This document shows positions 7,123 through 15,089 of a DNA stretch of 53,277 nt, piece after piece (position 1 is the stretch's first letter; each line of letters starts with the position of its first letter). The position numbers were made by a program, and so were the translations under genes. This stretch comes from F23-B02 sp045601285. GTDB lineage: Bacteria > Bacillota > Clostridia > Oscillospirales > Oscillospiraceae. The stretch is taken from NCBI GenBank assembly GCA_045601285.1, contig JAZRZJ010000021.1:1-53277 (forward strand), given 5' to 3'. The notes under the pieces were generated by a model. It saw only the letters and a list, made by a program, of their open reading frames with translations, searched no databases and had not been told where the DNA came from.

Positions 7123-9207
7123 TTACTTAATGGTCATAACGGTGTCAAATGCGCTGTGGCACGCGTCTGCAATGGTGCCGCTCTTCTTTGCGTCACCCAC
7201 GGTGACGACCTTCTTAACGCCCTTTGCCACAAGCTCGGTTACAAGGTTGCCTACTGCGGGACGGACGCCCAGGGACAGAACCACCTCGTCAGCCTCAAGC
7301 TTGCTCTTTACGCCGGTGGCTACGTCTTCAATGCTAACGCCGCCGTCATCAACGCCCAGAAGCTTGGTGGCCAGCATGATCTTGGTGTCGTACTTGGAGA
7401 TACGCTCCATCTCATCGTCAACAAGCTGGAACCAGGTGCCCGGTGCAAGCTCGGGTGCCATCTCGATTATGGTTACGGAGTTGCCGTCTTCATTGAGGAT
7501 CTCGGTGGTTTCGAGACCCGTCATGCCGGAGCCTACGACAACGACCTTCTTGTCCTTGATGACCTTATCCTTCATGATGATTTCGGGAGCAACGCAGACA
7601 TTGTCACGGTCAAGACCGGGAATAGACTTGGGACGCACGGGAACGCCGCCCACTGCGACAACAACCGCGTAGGGCTTCATCTCCGCAACGGATTCCGCTG
7701 TGGCGGTGACCCCCAGCTTAACCTCTGCGCCTGCCTTCTGTGCATTGACCATGAGGTCTTCGATGGACCAATACAGCTTATCCTTCAGGTTGCAGGCAGA
7801 TGCGGTGATGACCTGACCGCCGGGCTTCTCTGCCTTTTCAAGTACGGTTACGTCAAAGCCGCGCATTGCCATAGTCTGTGCTGCGGTGAGTCCCGCAGGA
7901 CCTGCGCCGATGACGACGATCTTGCGGTCTGCGCCGTCCCTGGGCATATTGGCGTATTCCTTCTCATGACCCATGCCCACGTTCAAAGCGCACTCGCAGG
8001 CCTTGCCCACCCATGCGTTTGTCATGAAGGAGCGGATGCAGTTCAGGCAGCCGATGCAGCGGCGGATTTCCTCGGGGCGCTCCTCCTCGGCCTTCTTTAC
8101 CCAGTGCGGATCGCAGATGAAGGTACGGGCAGAGCCGATGAAGTCCTGAGAGCACTCCTGAAGCTGCTTCTCAGCCTGGGCGGGAGTGCGGATAACACCT
8201 GCGCCGCCTACGGGAATGCTGACGACCTTCTTGATTTCTTCGCAGAGATACTTTCTCCAGCCGGGCTCGAAGGCGGTGGGCTCCAGCCAGTAGTTGTATG
8301 CGTCATAGCAGGCAGAGGTTACGTTGATTGCATTTACGCCCAGCTCTTCAAGGCGCTTTGCGATCTTCTTGCCGGTCGTAATGTCGTAGCCCTTGCCGGG
8401 CTTGCCGATGCGTGCGTACATTTCGTCGGCGGTAAGGCGGACCATAATGGGATAATCTTCGCCGCAGCGGTCACGGATACCTCTGACGATTTCGGTGACG
8501 AAACGCATACGGTTTTCGAAGCAGCCGCCGTACTCGTCGGTACGCTGGTTGGTGTTGGGGGAAAGGAACTGCTGAATTATATAGCCGTGGCCGCCGTGAA
8601 GCTCAACCACGTCAACGCCTGCCTTATAGCAGCGCTCTGCGGCATCGACGAAATCCTGCACAAGCTTCTTTACCTGACGGTGACTCATGCTCTTTATTTT
8701 CATTGCGCCGTGATTTGCAAGCTCAATTGCGGTAGGAGTCTGTACGGGCCAGAGCTTTGCGTCCTTCTCAAGCCTGTTGAGAATGGGGGTACACCTGTAA
8801 ATGGGATTGATGAGGCCGGGGAACACCTTAACCATGGGGATTACCATGGGCAGAGAGTGAATAGATGCGGAATAGCCCTGTCTGCCGGGGTGATGGAGCT
8901 GAATGCCCAGCTTTGCGCCGTGCTTGTGGATCCTGTTTGCAAACTCACGCATGGGCTCGATATGGTAATCGTGGCTCATGGCAAGCTGGGTGTAGGTAGA
9001 GGCAGCCCAGTTGTCGTTTACACGGGTAACGCCGGGGATAATCAGTGCAACGCCGCCCTTTGCACGCTCTTCATAGTAGTCCATGAGCTTTTCCGTGGGG
9101 CAGCCGTTGGTCTGTCCGAGGCTCACTTCAGCTGCAGTCATTACGGTGCGGTTTCTGAGCTCCATAGTACCGATTTTCAGCGGGGATAACAGCTTTTCGT
9201 ATGCCAT
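7123..9207 (-). CDS. NADH:flavin oxidoreductase/enoate reductase (OYE family with Fe-S and FAD domains)
   Basis: 694 residues in the 2,4-dienoyl-CoA reductase/BaiCD-BaiH/enoate reductase layout: an N-terminal FMN TIM barrel (RNRTVMTAAEVS; HGGHGYIIQQFLSP followed by N-x-R-x-DEYGG), a 4Fe-4S motif CIGCLNC...C near residues 383-410, then an FAD/NAD(P) pyridine-nucleotide reductase half with GAGPAG near 433 and GSGMTG near 555. Family role: NAD(P)H-dependent reduction of an alpha,beta-unsaturated carbonyl via FMN, Fe-S and FAD. Substrates of relatives range from cinnamate and enoates to bile-acid and steroid enones; the sequence alone does not decide. It is first in an operon with the SDR gene and divergent from a TetR gene, which suggests induction by the substrate. 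Confidence 0.92.
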   Translation of the reverse strand: MAYEKLLSPLKIGTMELRNRTVMTAAEVSLGQTNGCPTEKLMDYYEERAKGGVALIIPGVTRVNDNWAASTYTQLAMSHDYHIEPMREFANRIHKHGAKLGIQLHHPGRQGYSASIHSLPMVIPMVKVFPGLINPIYRCTPILNRLEKDAKLWPVQTPTAIELANHGAMKIKSMSHRQVKKLVQDFVDAAERCYKAGVDVVELHGGHGYIIQQFLSPNTNQRTDEYGGCFENRMRFVTEIVRGIRDRCGEDYPIMVRLTADEMYARIGKPGKGYDITTGKKIAKRLEELGVNAINVTSACYDAYNYWLEPTAFEPGWRKYLCEEIKKVVSIPVGGAGVIRTPAQAEKQLQECSQDFIGSARTFICDPHWVKKAEEERPEEIRRCIGCLNCIRSFMTNAWVGKACECALNVGMGHEKEYANMPRDGADRKIVVIGAGPAGLTAAQTMAMRGFDVTVLEKAEKPGGQVITASACNLKDKLYWSIEDLMVNAQKAGAEVKLGVTATAESVAEMKPYAVVVAVGGVPVRPKSIPGLDRDNVCVAPEIIMKDKVIKDKKVVVVGSGMTGLETTEILNEDGNSVTIIEMAPELAPGTWFQLVDDEMERISKYDTKIMLATKLLGVDDGGVSIEDVATGVKSKLEADEVVLSLGVRPAVGNLVTELVAKGVKKVVTVGDAKKSGTIADACHSAFDTVMTIK

Positions 9208-9254
9208 AGTTATATATCCTTTCGTATTAGTATTAAAAACAATAATCCTTAAAA

Positions 9255-9283
9255 ATAATAAAATATCAATGTTTTTTCGTCAA
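9255..9283 (-). promoter_or_regulatory. Promoter of the enoate reductase operon
   Basis: The reverse strand reads TTGACG (9283-9278), 17-base spacer, TATTAT (9260-9255). An SD-like AAAGGATA precedes the ATG at 9207. Confidence 0.75.
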
Positions 9284-9354
9284 GAACGCTCGGCAAAATC
9301 TATGTTTTCCCTAATTTCTCCGACAGCTTTCTGACAACTGTTTTGAATATATGT

Positions 9355-9383
9355 TTGACACTTTGGGCAAACTATGTTATTCT
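9355..9383 (+). promoter_or_regulatory. Promoter of the TetR-family gene
   Basis: Perfect TTGACA (9355-9360), 17-base spacer, TATTCT (9378-9383). It lies upstream of the chosen ATG (9422), ruling out the in-frame ATG at 9374, which lies inside the promoter. Confidence 0.8.
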
Positions 9384-9401
9384 GTACACATGGTTTGTAC
9401 A
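9383..9401. promoter_or_regulatory. Likely TetR operator
   Basis: TGTACA, seven bases, TGTACA; the hexamer is itself palindromic. The site touches the -10 box and covers the start of transcription of the TetR gene, so autoregulation is likely. Confidence 0.5.
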
Positions 9402-9421
9402 ATTGTCCAAGAGGTGATTTT

Positions 9422-10024
9422 ATGTCCGCTTCCAGCTCAAAAAACACAGACGCCATTTTAAGCGCCGCGCTTAAGCTGTTTAAAACTACGGGCTACAGCA
9501 ATGTTTCCGTCAGCGATATATGCCGTGAGGCAGATGTTCCCCGTTCCTCATTTTACAGCATATTCGCCGGCAAGGACGAAATTGTCCTTTACATGATGAA
9601 AAACCTTAAGGAAGATTATCAGGCGGTTTTCGCACAGCTGCTGGAGGCAAAGAACGACCTTGACCGGATATGGCTGCTGTATGACCGCTATCTGAGTCTT
9701 GCCGTGGATTTCGGCCCGGAGCTTACGGGAACGCTGTTTGCTCTGGAGCTGGAAAAGCCCGCGGGACTGTTTGACCTGTTCTACGCCTTCAACGACTGGT
9801 TTGTAAAGCTTATCCGCAACTGTCAGGCGCAGGGCATTATCCGTAACCAAAACAAGCCTGAGGACATTGTCACTCTCGGTGTGCGTATAGCCATTGGCGC
9901 TGCTTACGAATGGTGTCGCAGCGGCGGTGCCTTCGATTTGAGGGAGACCGCCCTCAACGAGCATGAAACACTTTACGACGTTCCGTCGGAATATAAAAGA
10001 AGCGCAAAAAAAGCAGAGGCTTAA
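9422..10024 (+). CDS. TetR/AcrR-family transcriptional regulator
   Basis: 200 residues. The N-terminal helix-turn-helix is plain: ILSAALKLFKTTGYSNVSVS followed by DICREADVPRSSFYSIFAGK, the usual TetR A(x)LFxxxGY...I...A.V..S.FY..F..K pattern. The C-terminal ligand-binding domain is less conserved, with no recognised subfamily. The start at 9422 is chosen because the SD AGAGGTGA is five bases upstream and the promoter covers the earlier ATG. It is divergently placed to the enoate reductase-SDR operon, 214 bases away, which it probably represses until a substrate or product binds. A TGTACA-N7-TGTACA site at its own promoter is the likely operator. Confidence 0.9.
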   Translation: MSASSSKNTDAILSAALKLFKTTGYSNVSVSDICREADVPRSSFYSIFAGKDEIVLYMMKNLKEDYQAVFAQLLEAKNDLDRIWLLYDRYLSLAVDFGPELTGTLFALELEKPAGLFDLFYAFNDWFVKLIRNCQAQGIIRNQNKPEDIVTLGVRIAIGAAYEWCRSGGAFDLRETALNEHETLYDVPSEYKRSAKKAEA

Positions 10025-10042
10025 GCGAGCCTCTGCTTTTTG
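10005..10042 (+). terminator. Terminator after the TetR gene
   Basis: AAGCAGAGGC and GCCTCTGCTT arms around TTAAGCGA, followed by T residues. The TAA stop (10022-10024) lies in the loop. Confidence 0.85.
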
Positions 10043-10068
10043 CTGTCTGTGCAGTCCGCCACCGCCTT

Positions 10069-10163
10069 GTCATTCTGAGCGAAGCGAAGAATCTCATATT
10101 AACGAAGCGAAGAATCTCATATTAATAAGGGGATTCTTCGTCGCTATGCTCCTCAGAATGACA
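10069..10163. repeat. REP-like inverted-repeat element with internal tandem duplication
   Basis: The ends GTCATTCTGAG and CTCAGAATGAC are exact inverted repeats and the inner sequence GCGAAGCGAAGAATC is partly mirrored by GATTCTTCGTCGC. A 23-base unit (GAAGCGAAGAATCTCATATT plus three bases) is duplicated in tandem at 10081-10126. The left end is shared with the repeat at 2042-2070. Nothing coding is seen between 10043 and 10240. Confidence 0.7.
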
Positions 10164-10240
10164 GATAGGTTTAGACAAATACGTTTAAATTCTGCCCCGC
10201 AGTAGCCATAAAGATGTTCGTGGCACAGGGCTTTTTTGAT

Positions 10241-10288
10241 AAAAACAAACCCGCTGAACCGGAATTTGTTTTCCACTTCAGCGGGTGA
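10241..10288 (-). terminator. Terminator of the moaA-zinc ribbon operon
   Basis: On the reverse strand ACCCGCTGAAG pairs with TTCAGCGGGT, followed by TTGTTTTT. Confidence 0.75.
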
Positions 10289-10313
10289 TTTTTTGTGTCG
10301 GTAAAACTGAAAT

Positions 10314-10538
10314 TTACCGTTCATTCAGTTCATTCAGAATTTTTATTGCGTCAAAACGGGCACCGCACTTTGTGCAGATCCAGTCGCTGTTGTCCTTCTT
10401 TGCTTTTTTGTGCAGAAAATCCAGCTTCCCTCCGCAGTACGGACACGGCTTGGGCTTCTCGCTCCATATGCTTTTCAAAAACGCAACCGCATCTTCACGG
10501 CTGTTCATACGCATTTTTTCCAAAACGTCTTTTTCCAT
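10314..10538 (-). CDS. Small zinc-ribbon protein
   Basis: 74 residues. Two CxxC knuckles, CPYCGGKL and CTKCGARF, 22 residues apart form a zinc ribbon, preceded by a short helix (EDAVAFLKSIW). The layout (hydrophobic helix, CPYCG, WxCxxC, basic/aromatic end) resembles the N-terminal zinc ribbon of IS1595-type transposases, but nothing of a transposase follows. It starts 20 bases after the moaA stop on the same strand and ends at the shared terminator, so it is co-transcribed with moaA. Function is unknown; binding of nucleic acid or another protein is possible. Confidence 0.7.
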   Translation of the reverse strand: MEKDVLEKMRMNSREDAVAFLKSIWSEKPKPCPYCGGKLDFLHKKAKKDNSDWICTKCGARFDAIKILNELNER

Positions 10539-10558
10539 TTTTCCTGTCCCTTACGGCT

Positions 10559-11515
10559 TTATCCTCCGATACGGTTCATGCTGCGTTTGGATTTGCTGTG
10601 AGCCGTTGCGGAAAGTTCAACGTGCATTTTCGGTTTTCTGCCTGCGGCGTAAAGGATTTTTTCCTTGAGCTCGTCGCCGTGGAGTCCTCTTACGGAAATC
10701 TCATCGGCAGAGTGCAGGCAGGGTTTTATGCAGCCGTCGGCGGTAAGGCGCAGGCGGTTGCACTCAGCGCAGAAATGCTTGCTCAGAGGACTGATAAGTC
10801 CGATTTTGCCCTTTGCACCGGGCAGACTGTAAAGCTTTGCGACGGAGTGCTTTTCGCTTTCAAGCGGTGTAAGCCGGGGCAGCTTTTCAAGCACAACGGT
10901 GTTGGGCATATATGCCTCTTTCCCGAAGTCCGAGGTGTGTCCCATGGGCATTAGCTCAATGAAGCGGAGCTCAAGGGGATAATCCACCGTGAGCTGAGCA
11001 AGAGCCTCGATCTCTTCGTCATTCACTCCGCCTATGATCACCGTGTTGAGCTTAACGGGATTCATTCCTGCTTTCATTGCCGCCCGGATACCTTCGATCG
11101 CAGCTTCAAGCTTTCCTCCGCAGGTAATGCGTGAGTATTTTTCCCTGTCAAGTGTGTCAAGGCTGATGTTTATTCTGTGAATGCCCGCATCGTAAAGCTC
11201 TTCGGCAATGGGCGCAAGCAGTGTTGCGTTGGTGGTCATTGAAATATCCTCAATGCCGTCAATTGCGGCAAGCCGGCGCGAAAGCTCCACAATATCGCTT
11301 CGCACCAGCGGCTCTCCGCCGGTGATGCGGAGCTTTTTCACGCCCAGCTCCGCGGCAGCTTCTGCGATTTCCGCAAGCTCGTCGGCACTGAGGTTATTTT
11401 TGCAGTTACAGCAGGGTTTGATGCCCTCGGGCATACAGTAGCCGCATCGGAGATTGCAGGCATCTGTAACGGACATACGCAGGTATTCAATTTTTCTTCC
11501 GTAGCCGTCAGTCAT
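10559..11515 (-). CDS. moaA: GTP 3',8-cyclase, radical SAM (MoaA)
   Basis: 318 residues. MoaA opens molybdenum cofactor synthesis by converting GTP to 3',8-cyclo-H2-GTP. Seen: the radical-SAM motif CNLRCGYC (Cys20, 24, 27), the SAM-binding region TGGEPLVR, the C-terminal second 4Fe-4S motif CAECNRLRLTADGC...C, and the terminal double glycine (NRIGG) needed by MoaA. The start is fixed by AAGGAGG seven bases upstream. No moaC, moaE, mog or moeA gene lies nearby, so if it serves the cofactor pathway the rest is elsewhere. Confidence 0.92.
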   Translation of the reverse strand: MTDGYGRKIEYLRMSVTDACNLRCGYCMPEGIKPCCNCKNNLSADELAEIAEAAAELGVKKLRITGGEPLVRSDIVELSRRLAAIDGIEDISMTTNATLLAPIAEELYDAGIHRINISLDTLDREKYSRITCGGKLEAAIEGIRAAMKAGMNPVKLNTVIIGGVNDEEIEALAQLTVDYPLELRFIELMPMGHTSDFGKEAYMPNTVVLEKLPRLTPLESEKHSVAKLYSLPGAKGKIGLISPLSKHFCAECNRLRLTADGCIKPCLHSADEISVRGLHGDELKEKILYAAGRKPKMHVELSATAHSKSKRSMNRIGG

Positions 11516-11596
11516 GCCTTTGCCTCCTTATCTCACGAAATTATTATACCCCGTTTCGTGCGAAAACGCAACAGCGCCGCAGACTTTGATAAAACG

Positions 11597-11627
11597 AAAA
11601 AGAAGGACAGAAAACTGTCCTTCTTTT
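11597..11627 (-). terminator. Terminator after the TupA-like gene
   Basis: AAAGAAGGACAG and CTGTCCTTCTTT pair around AAAA, with T residues on the reverse strand, just beyond the stop at 11633. Confidence 0.85.
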
Positions 11628-11632
11628 AATGA

Positions 11633-13594
11633 TTACTTGTTCATATAAGCGCTGAGGTCGAGGCATTCGCCGAGCTTGTAGTCCATCTCAATGGGCTTGA
11701 AGCCGAGGAACATACCGGGGGTAAAGGTCAGCTCACCGACGTAAACTCTGCCGCTGACTTCATAGAAGTCAATTCGCACAAGCGGGAAATCCTTTGCAAG
11801 AATCCTGCAGAGCTTCATCATTTCCTTGAGCTTCCTGGGCTTCTTGGGCTTTGCCGCAGTACTCTTGCCCTTGCGCATGACGGGAATACAGTTCCAGTCC
11901 ATGTCCACAAAGGTTCTTGTCTGCGTCTTTGCCTTGCGGTCACTCACGATAAGGGCAAACTTGGGCTCGCCGTTGCAGCAGTAGAACTTGTAGTCATCAA
12001 CGCTGCCGCCCTCTTCAGCCTCAAGCATCTCCTCAATAACAATCTTGGGTGCAATCTTCTCATCGGTGATGCACATATTCTGATAGTAGTAGGTACACCA
12101 GGGATAAAGCCAGGTTGTCATCATAACCTTCAGATGATCAAGGCAGTATGTTGACTTATCGGAAACAAGGATAACCTGGTCGCTGCCCCAGCCGCAGTTT
12201 GACTTTGCAACAAACTTGTTGGGAAGAGCGGCAAAATCCACCTCGGAAATATCGTCATAGGCACCGAGCAGAGGAACAACATACTGCTCACCAACCTTGG
12301 CGGATATGTACTCCTTTGCTCTGAACTTATCCGCGGCAATTCTTATGTCGGGATTCTGGTAATTCAGCGCCAGCCAGATGATTTTTTCGTTAAAGCTCTT
12401 CGGATCGTCAAGGTCGGGCAGATAACCCATCTGTGCGTATGCCTTCTGCAGACAGTACATACGCTGCATTTCGCGGGTGATTCTCGTCTCCATCATGTAG
12501 GCTTCCTTGGGAGTCAGGGGGTCGAAATAGTCCTCCGTGTTCTGAATCACCTTGTCGGGCAGGGTTATCATGTCGCCGTACTTTCTGTCCCATTCAACCG
12601 GTTCAAAGGACAGCAGGGCGCCGCCTGAGTAGAAGGTCATTTCGCCGACATAAACGCGGTCGCCGAGGTCATAGAAGTCCACACGGACAAAGGGAAAGGG
12701 CTCCGAGAGCTTTGCGGCAATTTCCTTCATCTTCTCGAAGTTTTTGGGCTTCTGATGAGGAGTCTTTACATGGGCATGACCGCCGTAGGTAACGTCAATG
12801 GGCTTGAAGTCCGCATCGTAAAAATCGAAGGTTGTGGGCTTGTTCTTGTCCTGTCGGTCTGTTGCGATAAAGAGGCTGTCAACCCTGCCCTTGAAGCAGA
12901 AGAACTTATAGTCATAAACCTGCTCATCGGCCTGCTCGATGTATTCTTCCGCGAAGATAATGGGGGGCATGTTCTTATAGCCCCAGTTAAATGTCTGATA
13001 ATAGGAGTTTCTGTAAGGCTTGATCCAGTTTGCGAACTGGCGGCGGGTTGCGTCAATATCAAGCTCGGACTTGTCCTTGACTATCTTCAGATAGCCGCTG
13101 CTCCAGTTGACCTTGAGTACAAATCTGTCGGGCAGCGCGTCAAAGTCGATCTGACCTGCGTTTGTCCAGCTATTTATGGTGGGCACAACATATTCCCCGC
13201 CAACCATGCGGGTAACATAGTCCTTTACGGCAAACTTATCACAGCATTTGGTAATGAGCGGCTCCTGATAATAGAGCTTCATCCACATAAGCTTCTCGTT
13301 GAAGGTCTTGGGTTCACGGAAGTCTATGGGATAGCCGTGCTGTTTCTCGAATATCTTGCCGAGCAGTGCTTCCTTTTTGGCATCGGTAAGCTCTCCGCTT
13401 CGCTCCATACGGTAATTCATCTTTTTTGCTTTTACAGTTGCGTACTCGCCTTTTTTGAAATCCTTAAAGAAGTGGCGGTCGATGAGGAAGCGTCTGAAGT
13501 GCTGGAAGGTTTCCGTCATTTTAAACCTGGAGTACTCCTCTTTACTGAAAAACAGTCTTTTGATAAGCTTCTTTATCCACTTTTTCAGTTTCAT
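11633..13594 (-). CDS. Double-domain TupA-like ATP-grasp protein
   Basis: 653 residues built from two homologous copies of the TupA-like ATP-grasp domain (teichuronopeptide biosynthesis family). Copy 1 covers about 98-345, copy 2 about 401-650. Matching landmarks are FNEK (98/401), DKFAVKDYV and DKFRAKEYI (119/422), YDYKFFCFKG and DDYKFYCCNG (227/533), VRVDFY and VRIDFY (303/606), and YVGEMTF and YVGELTF (315/618). The basic N-terminus has no signal peptide. Family role: ATP-dependent ligation or glycosyl-type transfer in cell-wall polymer assembly. It is divergent from the wall-polymer operon starting at 13884. Each copy keeps its late E/D metal ligands, so both may be active. Substrate unknown. 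Confidence 0.85.
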   Translation of the reverse strand: MKLKKWIKKLIKRLFFSKEEYSRFKMTETFQHFRRFLIDRHFFKDFKKGEYATVKAKKMNYRMERSGELTDAKKEALLGKIFEKQHGYPIDFREPKTFNEKLMWMKLYYQEPLITKCCDKFAVKDYVTRMVGGEYVVPTINSWTNAGQIDFDALPDRFVLKVNWSSGYLKIVKDKSELDIDATRRQFANWIKPYRNSYYQTFNWGYKNMPPIIFAEEYIEQADEQVYDYKFFCFKGRVDSLFIATDRQDKNKPTTFDFYDADFKPIDVTYGGHAHVKTPHQKPKNFEKMKEIAAKLSEPFPFVRVDFYDLGDRVYVGEMTFYSGGALLSFEPVEWDRKYGDMITLPDKVIQNTEDYFDPLTPKEAYMMETRITREMQRMYCLQKAYAQMGYLPDLDDPKSFNEKIIWLALNYQNPDIRIAADKFRAKEYISAKVGEQYVVPLLGAYDDISEVDFAALPNKFVAKSNCGWGSDQVILVSDKSTYCLDHLKVMMTTWLYPWCTYYYQNMCITDEKIAPKIVIEEMLEAEEGGSVDDYKFYCCNGEPKFALIVSDRKAKTQTRTFVDMDWNCIPVMRKGKSTAAKPKKPRKLKEMMKLCRILAKDFPLVRIDFYEVSGRVYVGELTFTPGMFLGFKPIEMDYKLGECLDLSAYMNK

Positions 13595-13675
13595 TTTTCT
13601 TTTTCCTCTATAAATATGAAATAATTTTGAAACGCAAAATCACAATAGTATGCTGATGGTAGCATATCATGAGAA

Positions 13676-13704
13676 ATACTATCACAACGCATGCGGTATT
13701 TCAA
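13676..13704 (-). promoter_or_regulatory. Promoter of the TupA-like gene
   Basis: Reverse strand TTGAAA (13704-13699), 17-base spacer, TAGTAT (13681-13676). A small ATGCT/AGCAT hairpin follows in the leader near 13650-13666. Confidence 0.5.
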
Positions 13705-13743
13705 GCCAGCGCGTTCATTTTTATATTTGTTTACAAGTTATTC

Positions 13744-13794
13744 TTGAAGTATAGTGAAAATAATTGTAAAATAGTGTAGACTTGAGTTTATAAT
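13744..13794 (+). promoter_or_regulatory. Promoter region of the wall-polymer operon
   Basis: Two overlapping candidates: TTGAAG (13744-13749), 17 bases, TAAAAT (13767-13772); and a perfect TATAAT at 13789-13794 with a weak -35. The rest of the 289-base divergent spacer shows only a small AACC/GGTT hairpin near 13857-13870. Confidence 0.5.
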
Positions 13795-13883
13795 GACCTG
13801 CAGCATTTCAGGGCAGCTCAGGTCCCAGACTGTACAGCGATTATATTCGCGCCATTAACCTTCAGGGTTAGAATTGGAGTAAT

Positions 13884-15089
13884 ATGAAAATTGCCGTAAT
13901 TCTGCTGCGATGGCTGATGAATTTCATCTATTTTTTCATGAAGCTTTTCCCCACCGACAGCAACAAGGTTGTATTTTTAAGCCGCCAGTCCGACACTCCC
14001 ACAGAAGATTTTCTTTGCCTTAAATCAAGGCTGGAGGAGCTTAAGCCCGACATAAAAATTATCATGATTACCCAGAGGGCCGACAGCAATGCGTCCAGCA
14101 TGCTTCGCTTTGCCGGTGCCACGCTTAAAAGCATGCGCCACCTTGCCACCTCCGGTGCCTGCGTGCTTGACGGCTACTGGCCTGCGGTTTCCGTTCTGAA
14201 GCATAAGGACAGGCTCGCAGTCATTCAGATGTGGCACGCCATGGGAAAAATCAAGAAATCGGGCTACCAGTCCCTCGGCAAGAAGCTCGGCAGAAGCGAG
14301 ATGATTGCCAAAGAGATGCGTATGCACCGCAATTACGATGTCATCATCGCAGGCGGCAGAGCCTTCAACCCCTTCTACTGCGCCTCTTTCGATGTTGACG
14401 AAAGCGTTCTTTACAACGTGGGTCTGCCCCGTATGGATGCCCTGCGCGAAAATCAGCAGGCCTGCCGTGAGCTTTTCAACAAGACTTATCCGTGGCTGAA
14501 AAACAAAAAAATCATTCTTTACGCTCCCACCTTCCGCAAGGGACACATTCTTGACACCAGTGCTCTGCGCGATGCCTTTGATTTCAAAAACGGCCGAAGC
14601 ATTCTTGTGGTCAAGCGTCACCCCAACCAGCAGCTTGACATGGAAACCGTGCGTCCCGCCTTTACCTGCAGCAAGCTGCCCACAGGCGTTCTGCTTTCGG
14701 TGTGTGACTGCGTCATCACCGACTATTCCGCCATTACCATCGAGGCCGCCGTCCTCGGCAAGCCCGTGTTTTTCTACCCCTTCGATTACGAGGATTACAT
14801 CGCCCACAACGGTCTTAACGTTGTGCTGTCAGATGAATTTCCCGGAAGCGTTTACCGGGACCCCAAGGAGCTTTTCGCCGCCATCGAAAAGGGCGATTAC
14901 GATTATGAAAATTACAGCCGCTTCCGCAAAAAATATCTTCCGGATTTAAACGGCAGAGCGACGGACAAGATTTCCGAGCTTATTATTGATTGTCTGGAGA
15001 GAGATAAACATGATGCAATTTCTGAGAGCATTGCTCGCCAAAATAAAGCTGATGGTGCTCTGGGTGACGAGGATACTGTTCGCACCTAA
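13884..15089 (+). CDS. CDP-glycerol/polyol-phosphate phosphotransferase family (TagB/TagF-like)
   Basis: 401 residues. Shows the family motifs QMWHAMGKIKKSG (about 116-128), YAPTFR (about 212), KRHPN (about 243) and ITDYSAITIEAAVLGKP (about 277), which bind the CDP-alcohol and form the active site. The hydrophobic N-terminus suggests peripheral membrane attachment. Family role: transfer of glycerol- or ribitol-phosphate from its CDP form to a lipid-linked wall polymer. It starts after GGAG and opens the polymer operon. Its last 27 codons overlap the next gene by 80 bases in another frame and match no motif. Without a CDP-glycerol synthase in the window the exact polyol is unknown. Confidence 0.88.
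   Translation: MKIAVILLRWLMNFIYFFMKLFPTDSNKVVFLSRQSDTPTEDFLCLKSRLEELKPDIKIIMITQRADSNASSMLRFAGATLKSMRHLATSGACVLDGYWPAVSVLKHKDRLAVIQMWHAMGKIKKSGYQSLGKKLGRSEMIAKEMRMHRNYDVIIAGGRAFNPFYCASFDVDESVLYNVGLPRMDALRENQQACRELFNKTYPWLKNKKIILYAPTFRKGHILDTSALRDAFDFKNGRSILVVKRHPNQQLDMETVRPAFTCSKLPTGVLLSVCDCVITDYSAITIEAAVLGKPVFFYPFDYEDYIAHNGLNVVLSDEFPGSVYRDPKELFAAIEKGDYDYENYSRFRKKYLPDLNGRATDKISELIIDCLERDKHDAISESIARQNKADGALGDEDTVRT

Noticed and set aside
7156..9189. 677-residue open frame on the plus strand opposite the enoate reductase
   Set aside because: Cysteine- and histidine-rich composition without motifs, exactly antisense to a well-conserved gene; a shadow of its codon use.
6305..9207. Bile-acid-inducible (bai) operon
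   Set aside because: Only an OYE-type reductase and an SDR are present; no baiB, baiE, baiF, baiG or hydroxysteroid-specific motif.
10081..10126. CRISPR-like tandem repeats
   Set aside because: Only two copies, directly adjacent without spacers, inside an inverted-repeat element.
10314..10538. IS1595-type transposase fragment
   Set aside because: Only the zinc-ribbon resembles it; there is no DDE remnant or terminal repeat and the gene sits neatly in an operon.
14986..15009. TTG start for the ATP-grasp gene eight codons upstream
   Set aside because: No SD at the right distance, while ATG at 15010 has GGAGAG eight bases before it.
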